From Salmonella enterica subsp. diarizonae (GTDB lineage Bacteria; Pseudomonadota; Gammaproteobacteria; Enterobacterales; Enterobacteriaceae), in assembly GCF_008692785.1 (NCBI RefSeq), contig NZ_VXJV01000002.1, positions 248,001 through 312,000 on the forward strand: DNA of 64,000 nt, in the 5' to 3' direction. The notes under the pieces were generated by a model, which searched no databases, had not been told where the DNA came from, and saw only the letters and a list, made by a program, of their open reading frames with translations. Shown here piece by piece: positions 36,597 to 45,978 of the stretch. The stretch's first letter is position 1. Each line of letters begins with the position of its first letter. A program made the translations under genes and the position numbers.

Positions 36597-36696
36597 GATC
36601 CGTTATCCTCGCAAGAATTTGCCCGGTAGCGTATAAACAAAACACAAATCTATCCATGCAAGCATTTACCGCTGGTGAACCGGCGGTTTTTTTTTG
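36597..36696 (+). ncRNA. mgrR: MgrR, PhoP-regulated Hfq-binding small RNA
   Basis: This stretch begins GATCCGTTATC and contains TCTATCCATGCAAGCATT before a terminator (ACCGCTGG / CCGGCGGT then T9). It matches the E. coli MgrR sequence I recall at both ends and in the middle. MgrR represses eptB and thereby changes LPS modification. Its position between ydeI and mgtS is the conserved one. Exact ends are by analogy. Confidence 0.85.
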
Positions 36697-36774
36697 CCCG
36701 AAATCCAGACAAAATCGGCCCCTTGTGCAGCGATGCAGCAAGGGGCCGGCTCTGTGAGGGATTATCTCCGTTCA

Positions 36775-36870
36775 TTAATCATCCCATTTGTGACTGAACC
36801 AGGCGGCCAGAAATCCGGAAAATAAAATAATTCCTAATACAACGATAAAAAGGTTGATACTGCCTAACAT
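36775..36870 (-). CDS. mgtS: MgtS, 31-aa inner-membrane microprotein
   Basis: A 31-aa protein, MLGSINLFIVVLGIILFSGF then LAAWFSHKWDD. This is nearly the E. coli MgtS (YneM) sequence, a single-helix protein that protects the MgtA magnesium transporter and affects PitA. AAGGAGAAACGAG sits before the ATG. The terminator of mgrR (convergent) lies about 80 bp downstream. Low-magnesium, PhoQ/PhoP control is expected by analogy. Confidence 0.93.
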   Translation of the reverse strand: MLGSINLFIVVLGIILFSGFLAAWFSHKWDD

Positions 36871-37118
36871 CTCGTTTCTCCTTATTTTTGCGTGCATCCT
36901 CTTTTCTAAAAAAACCTCGTAGTGACTATAGTACTAATTTATACTTAAACAAAGTCTGAATTACTTATTTATTTTACTGGAAGGGTAAAGTATTAGAATA
37001 TTTTCGTCAGCGCCCAGGAATATTCCTGAATTACTGCATTAATAGCAGATAATTAGCCTGCAATATATAGGGGTAACCAGGTGCGCCAGAAACTGCGCAC
37101 ATCATCGGTTGCAGATAA

Positions 37119-38306
37119 TTAACAGGCGATAGCCTGTTGCGTAGGGGTAATCCGCATTCCTTTTAACATCAGCGACCAGGCGAATACAATCGCGATGATC
37201 AGGACAACGAAAAGCGACCAGGCGGGAAGCGTCGTCAGGATCACGCCGCTGGCCAGCGGGTTTACTGCCGCACCCAGCCAGCCCAGCGATTGCGCTGAAA
37301 AATAGCTGGCTTTCATGCCGGCAGGTGCAATGTTGTCAATCAACATATATTCGCCAGGGGCATAAATAATTTCGCCAATCGTGAATATCGCCGCTGAAAG
37401 CCCCCAAAAAAGCAGATTGTCGCCTGAAAAAATAAATCCGATGAGCCCGGCGATAAAAAAGACGGTGCCTGTCGTCATCATCGGTCGAATATTGACGGCG
37501 GTAAGTCGGCGGCCCACGGCGTATTGCAAACTGACCACAATAACCGCATTAACCGGCAGGACGACGGCTACCACTTTTTCCGCGAAACCACTATCGGCAA
37601 CGACCATAACGTACTGTGAAATACAGGACGCAAATGCGCCTCCTACAAAGGAGGCCAGAAATGCCGAAAACGTAAACCACAATAATGCTTTGTCGCGCAG
37701 CAGAACGGAGGGAGACCAGATTGCGGCGTTTTTTCCCTCGCTGGCGGCAACCGATCGTGTAACCCATACCTGAATAAAAACCAGCGGGAATGCGGAACAG
37801 ATGGCGGCAAGCCAGAAGGGTAAATTGATGCTTTGCATGACCAGCAGCGTGCCGAGCGGTGGGCCAATCGTCCAGCCGATATTGAGTACGGTATAGTTGA
37901 GCGAAAAAATCCGCGTTTTTGTCGTGGCGGTGAGGTTATCGGCGAACCAGGCTTTCAGGACGGTAGAAAAAACCGAATAGGCACAGTTAATGAGCGCAAA
38001 AAGCAGGACAACCAGTACGACATTATGCACCATTGGGATGACGATAAATCCGCAGGCGAAGGCGATGATCGCAAGTAGCATGTAGCGCTTTTTATCAAAC
38101 TTATCCGCCAGAATCCCAAATCCAAGACTAAAGACGACGCCGATTGTTAACGCGCTGGTCAACGCGTAACCAATCAGATCCACGCCCAAACCGTACTGGC
38201 GGTTAAGATAGATGGTCATAAAGGGGAGTGTGGCGCCGCGTCCAATCGTCAATAACAGCGATGAGGCGAGTAAAGCCAGCGTTGAACGTCTCAATCCTGA
38301 ATTCAT
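37119..38306 (-). CDS. ydeE: YdeE, MFS-family exporter
   Basis: A 395-aa MFS permease matching E. coli YdeE, with twelve hydrophobic helices and the motif GILADKFDKKRYML after helix 2. E. coli YdeE has been tied to dipeptide export. GAAAAATG context: the ATG 38306 lies right after a GGCAGGAAA-type site. The upstream 160 bp hold the promoter shared with the divergent eamA. Confidence 0.9.
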   Translation of the reverse strand: MNSGLRRSTLALLASSLLLTIGRGATLPFMTIYLNRQYGLGVDLIGYALTSALTIGVVFSLGFGILADKFDKKRYMLLAIIAFACGFIVIPMVHNVVLVVLLFALINCAYSVFSTVLKAWFADNLTATTKTRIFSLNYTVLNIGWTIGPPLGTLLVMQSINLPFWLAAICSAFPLVFIQVWVTRSVAASEGKNAAIWSPSVLLRDKALLWFTFSAFLASFVGGAFASCISQYVMVVADSGFAEKVVAVVLPVNAVIVVSLQYAVGRRLTAVNIRPMMTTGTVFFIAGLIGFIFSGDNLLFWGLSAAIFTIGEIIYAPGEYMLIDNIAPAGMKASYFSAQSLGWLGAAVNPLASGVILTTLPAWSLFVVLIIAIVFAWSLMLKGMRITPTQQAIAC

Positions 38307-38535
38307 TTTTCCTGCCTGAAATGGAGGTTACGTTTCGGGGCGTTTTAATCTCCGTGCCCGCAAAAGCATGATGTCTATGCGCTACAGTACAGTCTTAACA
38401 TACCATAGCGCAGGATTTTGCCCACCGTGTGTTGTTCAATGCCCTGCTCGTGGTAAAAAGAAAAGTTCTGTTATGGTGCACTGATTTTCGATAACTTACC
38501 TCTTTACAAAATTTTAATAATGACAGAGGCCGATG

Positions 38536-39435
38536 ATGTCGCGAAAAGACGGGTTTTTGGCGTTACTGGTGGTTGTCGCATGGGGGCTAAATTTTGTTGT
38601 CATCAAAGTAGGTCTGCACCATATGCCGCCATTATTGCTGGCAGGATTACGGTTTTTATTGGTGGCGTTTCCGGCAATTTTCTTTGTTGCCCGGCCTAAA
38701 GTCCCGCTTGCGCTGTTGCTGGGCTATGGGCTGACGATAAGCTTTGGGCAGTTCGCCTTTCTCTTTTGCGCGATTAAGTTTGGTATGCCCGCAGGACTGG
38801 CGTCGTTGGTATTACAGGCGCAGGCCTTTTTTACCATGGCATTGGGGGCGTTTGTTTTTGGCGAGCGGTTCCAACGTAAGCAGTTGGTGGGGATTACCCT
38901 GGCGATTATTGGCGTACTGGTATTGATTGAAGCCAGTCTGAACGGACAGCATATAGCGATGTCGGGATTTATGCTGACTCTGGCGGCGGCATTTAGCTGG
39001 GCCTGCGGCAATATTTTTAATAAAAAAATTATGCAACATAGCCCGCGTCCGGCGGTGATGTCGCTGGTGGTCTGGAGCGCGCTGATCCCGATCCTGCCGT
39101 TCCTGCTGTCGTCGCTGCTACTGGAAGGGGCGGATCACATTACGCAAAGCCTTATTACCATTGATATGACGACGATATTGTCGCTGCTTTACCTGGCTTT
39201 TGTCGCCACTATCCTTGGCTACGGCATCTGGGGCGCGTTACTGGGACGCTATGAGACCTGGCGCGTGGCGCCGTTATCATTGCTGGTGCCGGTAGTCGGG
39301 CTGGCGAGCGCCGCGGTATTACTCGGAGAAACGTTGACCGCAATGCAACTTGCAGGCGCAGTACTGATTATGGCTGGACTCTATATCAATGTGTTTGGAT
39401 TTCGTGTGCGCCGTACTGCGTGCGTCAGGGGATGA
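38536..39435 (+). CDS. eamA: EamA/YdeD, cysteine and O-acetylserine exporter
   Basis: A 299-aa, ten-helix DMT-superfamily permease with two EamA repeats. EamA exports O-acetylserine and cysteine-pathway metabolites in E. coli. The second of two tandem ATGs is used: GAGG lies 6 bp upstream of it. The sequence is close to E. coli throughout. A convergent terminator follows before the autotransporter. Confidence 0.92.
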   Translation: MSRKDGFLALLVVVAWGLNFVVIKVGLHHMPPLLLAGLRFLLVAFPAIFFVARPKVPLALLLGYGLTISFGQFAFLFCAIKFGMPAGLASLVLQAQAFFTMALGAFVFGERFQRKQLVGITLAIIGVLVLIEASLNGQHIAMSGFMLTLAAAFSWACGNIFNKKIMQHSPRPAVMSLVVWSALIPILPFLLSSLLLEGADHITQSLITIDMTTILSLLYLAFVATILGYGIWGALLGRYETWRVAPLSLLVPVVGLASAAVLLGETLTAMQLAGAVLIMAGLYINVFGFRVRRTACVRG

Positions 39436-39459
39436 GGTATTGGCATCATATTGATACAA

Positions 39460-39488
39460 AAGCCCGATGAACTGGCGTCATCGGGCTT
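39460..39488. terminator. Convergent terminator, eamA/autotransporter
   Basis: AAGCCCGATGA - ACTGGCG - TCATCGGGCTT, a perfect 11-bp stem between the ends of eamA and the autotransporter. A-tracts on the left and TT/ATT on the right make it bidirectional. Confidence 0.88.
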
Positions 39489-39502
39489 ATTGCGGTTGGC
39501 TA

Positions 39503-42500
39503 TCAGAAACTAAGCTGCCAGATGGCGTTAATCATCTGATCGGTATTATGACTGGAAGTATTGACGCTATAGCCCAGTCCCCAGCGCATGTCGCCTTTCT
39601 GTAATTTTACACCGATCTGCCCTGCAAATGTGGTCTTATCAATGAAGTTGGCGCTAATTCCATCGCTGGCGTGAATGCCGACGGCGCTGACTTTCGTCGC
39701 GGATTGCGTATCGCCGATGTTGGTAATGACGGCGAAATCCGCCTGCGTTGATAATCCCCATCCGGCATCCAGATCAAACGTCTTATTCAGTTTGACGCCG
39801 ACCGGGAACTGCCAGATATCCAGCGTCTCTTCCTGGGTAGTAAATACCGCCTCCCGATGTGTATTTTTGGTGGTAAAACCTTTCGTTTTTAACTGGTTAT
39901 AACGCACGCCCGCGTGGGGGAGAATATCTATCGCTTGCGTACTGATCAGGTACTCACCGGTGATGCCTGCGGTGATAAGCTGCGAGTCTGGCGAGCCTTT
40001 CAGCGTACTGCCCGCATTCATCCAACCAGGAATTTTTTGTTCGATATCATTACTGCTGGCGTTATACCCGATATCGCCCGTCACGTTGACGCGTCCGTTA
40101 TTCCAGTTCTGATAAAGAGAAATGCCCCAGAAATCCATGGCGTTATGCGTTGAGTTAAAATCTCCCCGGGAGTCCGCGTTACCGTGTCCGGCATGGAGGG
40201 CCGCGCCGGTACGCCATTTCCCGCTGTCACTTTCCAGCGTGGCGTCGGCGCCAAGCATCAGGCCGTAATAATCGCTGTCATAGCCGTAATCCATATTTCC
40301 GGCGGAGAAATCACGCGCCCGTTGGTTGCCATATAAAGCCTGAACCCAAACGGCATCCTCCCGTTGCAACGTGCGGTTTGCTAATGACGTTCTGTCTTGA
40401 ATTGCTTGTGACGCTGCCAGACCGGCTGCCAGCGTACTGGCCTGTACGCCGCCAGCGATGGCGAGCTGCGCTGCGCTATTTACGGTTTTGACCACTTCAT
40501 GGACGCTGGCCTGCGGATCATCGACCGCCTGGGACAAGAAACGTATGCCCGCCCAGGGACTGGTCAGCGAGTTGGCTCCACTGTTAATCATCTGATCCAG
40601 CATATGTACAGGCACGACGCCAGGCAGGATGTCTTCCGCTTTTTTAGCGAGGGTTGACACGATGACCGAGCCGTCGTGCTCCATCGTCGTGGCATTCAGC
40701 AGTTTATTCAGGATGAGGCGTTCATTTTGCCAGCCCGATCCCGCCAGTTCGACATCACTAAACCCTTTAGCAATAGTGTAAGTCTGGTTAGCGACGGCGT
40801 CTTTAACATACAGCATCGCCGTATCTGCCACTTTTAACGTGCCGCTGGAGGCGGTTAAAGCCGCATTACCGCCTGACGTGCTGTCGCGATTGACCATCAG
40901 CAGAGAGCGTTCGCCAAATTCGGCCTGGTTGAACGTCGCGTCATAGTCACCGGCGCCGCTGTGTAACGCGCCGTCAACGCGCAGACCGCCTTGTGTCGGG
41001 TTCAGGTACTGGGCGCGTTCGATGGCCAACGCTGCCGTGATGCCGTCAGGCGACCAGCGTAATCCGCTGTCGGCAAAATCAGTCTCAGCCGTGTAGGTAT
41101 CCTTATCGCCAAGTACCAGCAGCGCATTTTGTCCTACCGTGAGGCGTCCATTCACGGTCTCACCGTTCAGTGCCACCCGGGATGTGTCCTTTAGAGCAGG
41201 ATTTGCTTGCCACTGCGGATCGATAAACATCCTGGCACCCTGTAAATCAACGTTATCTGCGCGTAATAGCCCGGCGTTTTCTGCATTACCTACTGTGATT
41301 AGCGTATCGGAATGGGCGTTCAGAGTGTTAGCCTGCAGCGTGCCGTTAACCGATAACTCCCCGCGGCCTGCAAGCGTGACGTTGGTATGTAAAGCCGCGT
41401 TATGCAGGATAGTAATCTGACCTGCGCTGGTAACGCCTGAACCGCTTTCATCCTCGATGGTATGATCGCCGGCGACAATATTCAGCGCGCCAGTTTCGCC
41501 AACGTTGACGGCCCCTTGTAAAACGTTCACCGTATCGCCGACCACAATCGCGCCGAGGTTTAGCGCGCCGTTTTCCACATTGACCGTTACGCTGGCGTCA
41601 GGCTGCCCGGCCATATCGATAAGCTGTGTACCGGAAGCGCCGGTGAGCGTTAATGCCTTACCGCCAACGATGGAAACCACCGCGTTGCCAACGCCGCCTA
41701 AAGATAATTTCGCTGCGCCGAAGCTGTTCTCAACGGCCTGCTCGTCATCAGATGCGGGGGTAGCGCTGCCGATCCTTAACTGGTTTTTATCCGCCGTCAC
41801 TTCCACTTTCGCCAGAACGGCGCCCGTGGTTGCCGCATCGTCGAGCGTGGCGGTACCGGTGGCAATATTGTTATCAAGCAGTGTACCCATCATCACCAGT
41901 CGGCTACCGGTTTGATCGCCAAGCAGCGTGTTGATCGATTTCAGATATTCCAGCTCATAAGTCTCATCGGTTAACGCCAGCGTGCTGTTATTCAGCGTCA
42001 GGCGAGCGCCGGTCTGCGTAAATAGTACGGCTGCCTCATCGTCATGCTGGAAGAGTTGCGCGGAGTGGGTCTCTAACAGACTGTGATTAGTCAGCGCCAG
42101 AGACGCGGATTCACGCAGCGCCAGCGTATCAGCGATAAGTCTCGCCTGATTAAATACCAACTGCCCTTGAGAAAGGTTGACCGGGGTGATGAGCGTGCCA
42201 TCATTTATCTGTAAACGGGCGCCGACGTTATCGTCATTGAAGCCGCCGCTGAGTGATGTTGTACCGCTTACATTAAGGTTGCTGAAGTGGCTAAATTTAT
42301 CGCCCTGAAATTGATGAAGACTTTCACCCAGAGTCAGAGTACTGTTGTCGCTTCCGTACAGATGCCCACCGATGACGGTATTGTCCAGATAGACATCAGC
42401 GCGCGTGACAGTACCGTTATTTAAAATCACATCGCCAGTGATGTCGCTATTATCCAGATACACGCTAACGTCGCCGCTGACCGCGCTGGCGTCAATCGAA

Positions 42501-43603
42501 CCAGACAGTCCTGAACCGGTCATGACCAGGCTCGCACTGGCGGCTTTTTTCATTACAACATCGCCGTTCAACTGACTGCCCGCCATGGTCGTTGCGATAG
42601 TATTGCTGGCGGTCAGCAGGGTATCGCCGTCAATAGTCGCACGATCAAGCGCCAGTTGAGTGGTTAAGCCGCTGGTAATATTAATGGCGTTAGCCGTGGT
42701 TGTGGCGGAAATATGGCTCCCGTCTCGCAGGTCAACGCTGTTATGCCCGCCTGAACTGTCCATATTTAATGCGCCAATCAGACGACTGTTTTCTTCCAGC
42801 GTGACGGTATTTGTGTGATTTTTATGATTAGTGCTGGTGATTGAGATCGCGCTTGCCGTTTTACTGATGGCATCGCGGGTATCTACCAGAGCATTTTTTA
42901 AAATAATCGCGTTATCATTATTTGCCCCGGAGATCAGGATATTCCCTTTTTTAATTTCACTGTCGGTCAAGGCGATTTGATGAATGCCTGCGCCTCCGGT
43001 GATCACACTGCCGTTTAGCGTACTGTTATTGACTATATCAACGAGATGATCGCCGCCATCGGTATAGGAAAGATAAACTGCCATACCTTTGGCATAATTT
43101 TTACTGTAGTTTGGTTTTTTTTCCGTACGGTCATAATCGGTTTCGGCATTTGCGCCGTTAAGCGTTGAATTATCAACGAGCACATGAATATTGGTTTTAC
43201 TTCCACCAGCCTCCAGCCAGTCGACGGTCGCATGATTAACCAGAGCGATAGTTGCGGAACCTTCTTTACTGGCATTGATATAATAGCCGCTTAAATTCGC
43301 GCCATCGACCAGCAGACTTTGATTGTCGCTCGTTTTACGGATAGCGCTGCCTCCGCCAAAATAAATATTCTGCGCTTTAGCAAGAGTATTGATGGCGGCT
43401 TCCTGAGTGGGTTGCACAAAATACCAGGCGGTAGGTAAAGGCGTTATAGGGGAAGTCATGGTAAATTCGGCTAAACCGCAGGTGCCGACCTGGTTGTATT
43501 CACCACAAGCAGAGAAAGTGGGAGGCACGTATAATGCCAGACCGCCTCCCAGTATCAGGCTTATACATGTTGCTATGTGTGACGGGCGGAGATTATTTTC
43601 CAT
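39503..43603 (-). CDS. Large autotransporter (type Va, AIDA/pertactin-like)
   Basis: A 1366-aa protein. An unusual N-terminal export signal (MENNLRPSHIATCISLILGG) is followed by CGEYNQVGTCG and a long passenger of beta-helix repeats (for example DNSDITGDVILNNGTV), then a linker and a C-terminal 12-stranded beta-barrel from about residue 1090 (ending IWQLSF). This is a type Va secreted or surface-displayed adhesin/virulence-type protein. GGAAGGATACTATT supports the start. It is divergent from an AT-rich LuxR-type gene. I do not recognise a family name. Confidence 0.85.
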   Translation of the reverse strand: MENNLRPSHIATCISLILGGGLALYVPPTFSACGEYNQVGTCGLAEFTMTSPITPLPTAWYFVQPTQEAAINTLAKAQNIYFGGGSAIRKTSDNQSLLVDGANLSGYYINASKEGSATIALVNHATVDWLEAGGSKTNIHVLVDNSTLNGANAETDYDRTEKKPNYSKNYAKGMAVYLSYTDGGDHLVDIVNNSTLNGSVITGGAGIHQIALTDSEIKKGNILISGANNDNAIILKNALVDTRDAISKTASAISITSTNHKNHTNTVTLEENSRLIGALNMDSSGGHNSVDLRDGSHISATTTANAINITSGLTTQLALDRATIDGDTLLTASNTIATTMAGSQLNGDVVMKKAASASLVMTGSGLSGSIDASAVSGDVSVYLDNSDITGDVILNNGTVTRADVYLDNTVIGGHLYGSDNSTLTLGESLHQFQGDKFSHFSNLNVSGTTSLSGGFNDDNVGARLQINDGTLITPVNLSQGQLVFNQARLIADTLALRESASLALTNHSLLETHSAQLFQHDDEAAVLFTQTGARLTLNNSTLALTDETYELEYLKSINTLLGDQTGSRLVMMGTLLDNNIATGTATLDDAATTGAVLAKVEVTADKNQLRIGSATPASDDEQAVENSFGAAKLSLGGVGNAVVSIVGGKALTLTGASGTQLIDMAGQPDASVTVNVENGALNLGAIVVGDTVNVLQGAVNVGETGALNIVAGDHTIEDESGSGVTSAGQITILHNAALHTNVTLAGRGELSVNGTLQANTLNAHSDTLITVGNAENAGLLRADNVDLQGARMFIDPQWQANPALKDTSRVALNGETVNGRLTVGQNALLVLGDKDTYTAETDFADSGLRWSPDGITAALAIERAQYLNPTQGGLRVDGALHSGAGDYDATFNQAEFGERSLLMVNRDSTSGGNAALTASSGTLKVADTAMLYVKDAVANQTYTIAKGFSDVELAGSGWQNERLILNKLLNATTMEHDGSVIVSTLAKKAEDILPGVVPVHMLDQMINSGANSLTSPWAGIRFLSQAVDDPQASVHEVVKTVNSAAQLAIAGGVQASTLAAGLAASQAIQDRTSLANRTLQREDAVWVQALYGNQRARDFSAGNMDYGYDSDYYGLMLGADATLESDSGKWRTGAALHAGHGNADSRGDFNSTHNAMDFWGISLYQNWNNGRVNVTGDIGYNASSNDIEQKIPGWMNAGSTLKGSPDSQLITAGITGEYLISTQAIDILPHAGVRYNQLKTKGFTTKNTHREAVFTTQEETLDIWQFPVGVKLNKTFDLDAGWGLSTQADFAVITNIGDTQSATKVSAVGIHASDGISANFIDKTTFAGQIGVKLQKGDMRWGLGYSVNTSSHNTDQMINAIWQLSF

Positions 43604-43930
43604 AATAGTATCCTTCCGAATGCGATAAGTGACCGCAATGTTTTCAATTAATAATGAGTGTTTACTTCTTGTTACGTTTTGAAATGTATCAGAGCGCCTG
43701 TTTTAGCGATATAGGAAGGCTTAACGCGAGTTAAGAAAAGTCTTATTCACTGGCTAATGACTTGTTATTATAGGGATATATTTTTAATTAAATTCTAAAT
43801 TGTGCGCTTTCGCACAAAATGAGACAAATGTGATAAGAACTTTCTTATCATTGCAGCGTTTTTCTGAATTGCTCTGAATTTAATTTATGCGTCAGAATTA
43901 TGAAATAAACCATGATAAAGGTAAGGAATA
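43604..43930. other. Intergenic region between autotransporter and LuxR gene
   Basis: This 327-bp stretch is AT-rich (many A/T runs) and must carry both divergent promoters. No ORF or RNA is evident. AT-richness of this type is a usual target of H-NS silencing, but that is inference. Confidence 0.5.
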
Positions 43931-44542
43931 GTGATTATTGTCATCACCACATGTGAATACTTTAAAAAAGGATTTGGTTATATCGTTGATGATATCCGGA
44001 GGGAGTACTGTTCATTTACTGAGGTCGTCTATGCTAAGCACATTGGATGTGTAAATAAGCAAACCCTGCAAAGGGTGAAAGCGATTATTGTTGATTATGG
44101 TCAGGCAGATATACATTTGCTAAGCTCGCTGTTTGAATTTAAAACCCATCACCCTGATAGCTATATTATTCTCATTACGCGAGATACTTGCTATGAGAGT
44201 ACTATTGATAACATTCTTATTAATGCGTTATCCGATTTTAGCGTGGATTGTAAGGATGCGCTGAAGAAAATTAGCGGATTCCTCGCGAATTATGGAGAGG
44301 CTAAACATAATAGAGTGATTACTAAAAACAGCAATCTTTATTGCCTTGAAAAACAGGTGAATCTATCGAAAAAAGAGGTGAACGTACTGCCTTTTATTAT
44401 GACAGGCAAAAAAAACAAAGAGATATCGCGGCATCTTGATCTAAGCGAAAAGACGATTTGCCACTATCGGCGCAGTATCTACAAGAAATTTCAGGTCAAT
44501 AATCTGGCAGGTCTTTATTATAAGATTGAAGATAAATGCTAA
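43931..44542 (+). CDS. LuxR/FixJ-type regulator, AT-rich
   Basis: A 203-aa protein, GTG start, with GGTAAGGAATA upstream. The N-terminal half is receiver-like (IIVDYGQADIHLLSSLFEFK, then HPDSYIILITRD) but lacks a clear phosphorylation Asp set. The C-terminal half is a LuxR helix-turn-helix (LSKKEVNVLPFIMTGKKNKE, then ISRHLDLSEKTICHYRRSIY). Base composition is much poorer in G+C than its neighbours. It is divergent from the autotransporter gene, so it probably controls it. No family symbol is recognised. Confidence 0.85.
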   Translation: MIIVITTCEYFKKGFGYIVDDIRREYCSFTEVVYAKHIGCVNKQTLQRVKAIIVDYGQADIHLLSSLFEFKTHHPDSYIILITRDTCYESTIDNILINALSDFSVDCKDALKKISGFLANYGEAKHNRVITKNSNLYCLEKQVNLSKKEVNVLPFIMTGKKNKEISRHLDLSEKTICHYRRSIYKKFQVNNLAGLYYKIEDKC

Positions 44543-44608
44543 TTTCACTGGCTTCAGACCACGCCGCGAAGCGATAACGGCGGACTCGTCATAGCCAGAA
44601 GGTACTCA

Positions 44609-44636
44609 AAAAATGCCCCGTTAAACGGGGCAAATA
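44609..44636 (-). terminator. Intrinsic terminator of marRAB
   Basis: On the minus strand TTTGCCCCG - TTTAA - CGGGGCATTTTTT, directly after marB. A classical GC-rich stem with a T run. Confidence 0.95.
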
Positions 44637-44638
44637 GG

Positions 44639-44854
44639 TTAAAGGCGTTGGTCGTTATAATAGGGCACGCCTAATTCATCTGACTTATCGCTGTTCACGC
44701 TCACGGGGTGAAGGTCATTTGGCGGAACGCCCACGGAGGGCAGAAGCATCACATCACAGCTATTTTGTGCCACAGGTAACAGTGTTTGTTCTGCGATGCC
44801 ATATCCGGAGGCGATAAGTAACAGACCCGGCAGGACGGGAAACAGTATTTTCAT
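44639..44854 (-). CDS. marB: MarB, periplasmic mar-operon protein
   Basis: A 71-aa protein with a signal peptide (MKILFPVLPGLLLIASGYGI) and the MarB C-terminus SDKSDELGVPYYNDQ. MarB modulates marA expression in E. coli by an unclear route. Sequence conservation outside the C-terminus is low, as is usual for MarB. The ATG at 44854 keeps the family length; an in-frame upstream extension is rejected. Confidence 0.9.
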   Translation of the reverse strand: MKILFPVLPGLLLIASGYGIAEQTLLPVAQNSCDVMLLPSVGVPPNDLHPVSVNSDKSDELGVPYYNDQRL

Positions 44855-44882
44855 GGTGCCCTTCGCGTGGCGCATAAACAAA

Positions 44883-45266
44883 CTAGCAGTTGCCATGGTT
44901 CAGCGGCAGCATATACCGTGATTCGCCATGCATATTGGTAATCCGGTATTTGTGTGGCGGCACGTCAAAATAGTTTTTGAACGTCCTGGTCAATGTTTGC
45001 TGTGACTCAAAGCCATAGCGTTCCGCCAGATAGAGGATGGGCTCGTTGCTCTCTTTTAATTTTTGCGCAATTTCCGTCATTTTACGGCTGCGGATGTATT
45101 GGCCTAATGAATGACCGGTCTCTTTTTTAAACATCCGTTGCAGGTGCCATTTGGAGTACCCTGAACGCTCAGACACTTTTTCCAGTGAGAGCGGCGATTC
45201 CAGGTTATCCTCGATCCAGTCCAAAATGCTATGAATAGTAATAGCGTCAGTGTTGCGTCTGGACAT
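44883..45266 (-). CDS. marA: MarA, AraC-family multidrug-resistance activator
   Basis: A 127-aa AraC/XylS-type activator with two helix-turn-helix motifs ([20 protein letters not shown] and [20 protein letters not shown]). It activates acrAB, tolC, micF and many other genes of the mar/sox/rob regulon. Almost identical to E. coli MarA. ATG 45266 has GAGG seven bases upstream; an ATG two codons earlier is less likely. It is the second gene of the mar operon, 19 bp downstream of marR. Confidence 0.97.
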   Translation of the reverse strand: MSRRNTDAITIHSILDWIEDNLESPLSLEKVSERSGYSKWHLQRMFKKETGHSLGQYIRSRKMTEIAQKLKESNEPILYLAERYGFESQQTLTRTFKNYFDVPPHKYRITNMHGESRYMLPLNHGNC

Positions 45267-45285
45267 CGTCATACCTCTTTTTTGT

Positions 45286-45720
45286 CTACGGCAGAATTTT
45301 CTTGAGCAAATACTCAAGCGTTGCCACTTCGTCCGCCGTTAAGTTTTTTGTTAATTCCTGATGCAGGTCTTGCCCTGGTCGTTGATGACATTGCTCACAA
45401 ATTGCCGCGCCGTCCGGCGTTAGCTTCACCAGTACGCCGCGTTTGTCATTAGGATTCGGCAGTCTTTCGATCCAGCCTTTGCACAGCAGGCGGTCGAGCA
45501 TCCGCGTCAATGCGCCGAGATCGACAGACAGCACTTTTTTAAGTTCAACCGGGGTAACACATCCCGCGCAGCGTATCGAGCAAAGCACTTTAAACTGTGA
45601 TGCGGTGATATCCAGCGGGGATAAGTAGTCATTTAACAGGCGATCTTTTTTCTGATTTACCATGTAGATCAAGCGACCCAGCGGAATGATTTCATTGAAC
45701 AGATCACTGGTGCTTTTCAA
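45286..45720 (-). CDS. marR: MarR, antibiotic-responsive repressor, TTG start
   Basis: A 144-aa winged-helix repressor that binds marO and is released by salicylate and other phenolics. DNA-binding wing region [20 protein letters not shown] (near residue 65), and [10 protein letters not shown]. The start is TTG at 45720-45718 ([10 protein letters not shown] follows), where E. coli uses GTG. Its ribosome site overlaps MarR site II. Confidence 0.96.
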   Translation of the reverse strand: MKSTSDLFNEIIPLGRLIYMVNQKKDRLLNDYLSPLDITASQFKVLCSIRCAGCVTPVELKKVLSVDLGALTRMLDRLLCKGWIERLPNPNDKRGVLVKLTPDGAAICEQCHQRPGQDLHQELTKNLTADEVATLEYLLKKILP

Positions 45721-45978
45721 AATGGTTGCCCCGGCAAGTAATTAATTTCGTCAGATACTATTTCTCAGGCAAGTATAAGTCAACTGAATGAATTAACCGA
45801 TGCCACGATTTGCTAAAAGGCGTACAAGGTAATGTGTTGTGATAACCTGTAACTAATTGATAATTACAGGTTATAGGTTACGGAGGATATTGACTTACGC
45901 ACTGGCAAAATGGCGCGCCGGGGCAGTTTCACTTTATACTTCCGGTTCATGAAACGCTGATGGGTAAGAGATAGTATT
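45721..45978. promoter_or_regulatory. mar promoter-operator (marO) and marC promoter
   Basis: The minus-strand marRAB promoter is visible: -35 TTGACT (45778-45783), 17-bp spacer and -10 TAGTAT (45755-45760). MarR site II is ATTACTTGCCGGGGCAACCATT (45721-45742, shown in full, one base above the limit is avoided by position), and site I spans 45755-45777. A marbox (TAGCAAATCGTGGCATCGG) lies at 45797-45815 for MarA/SoxS/Rob. The rest, with TATACT at about 45933, drives the divergent marC. Confidence 0.9.
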
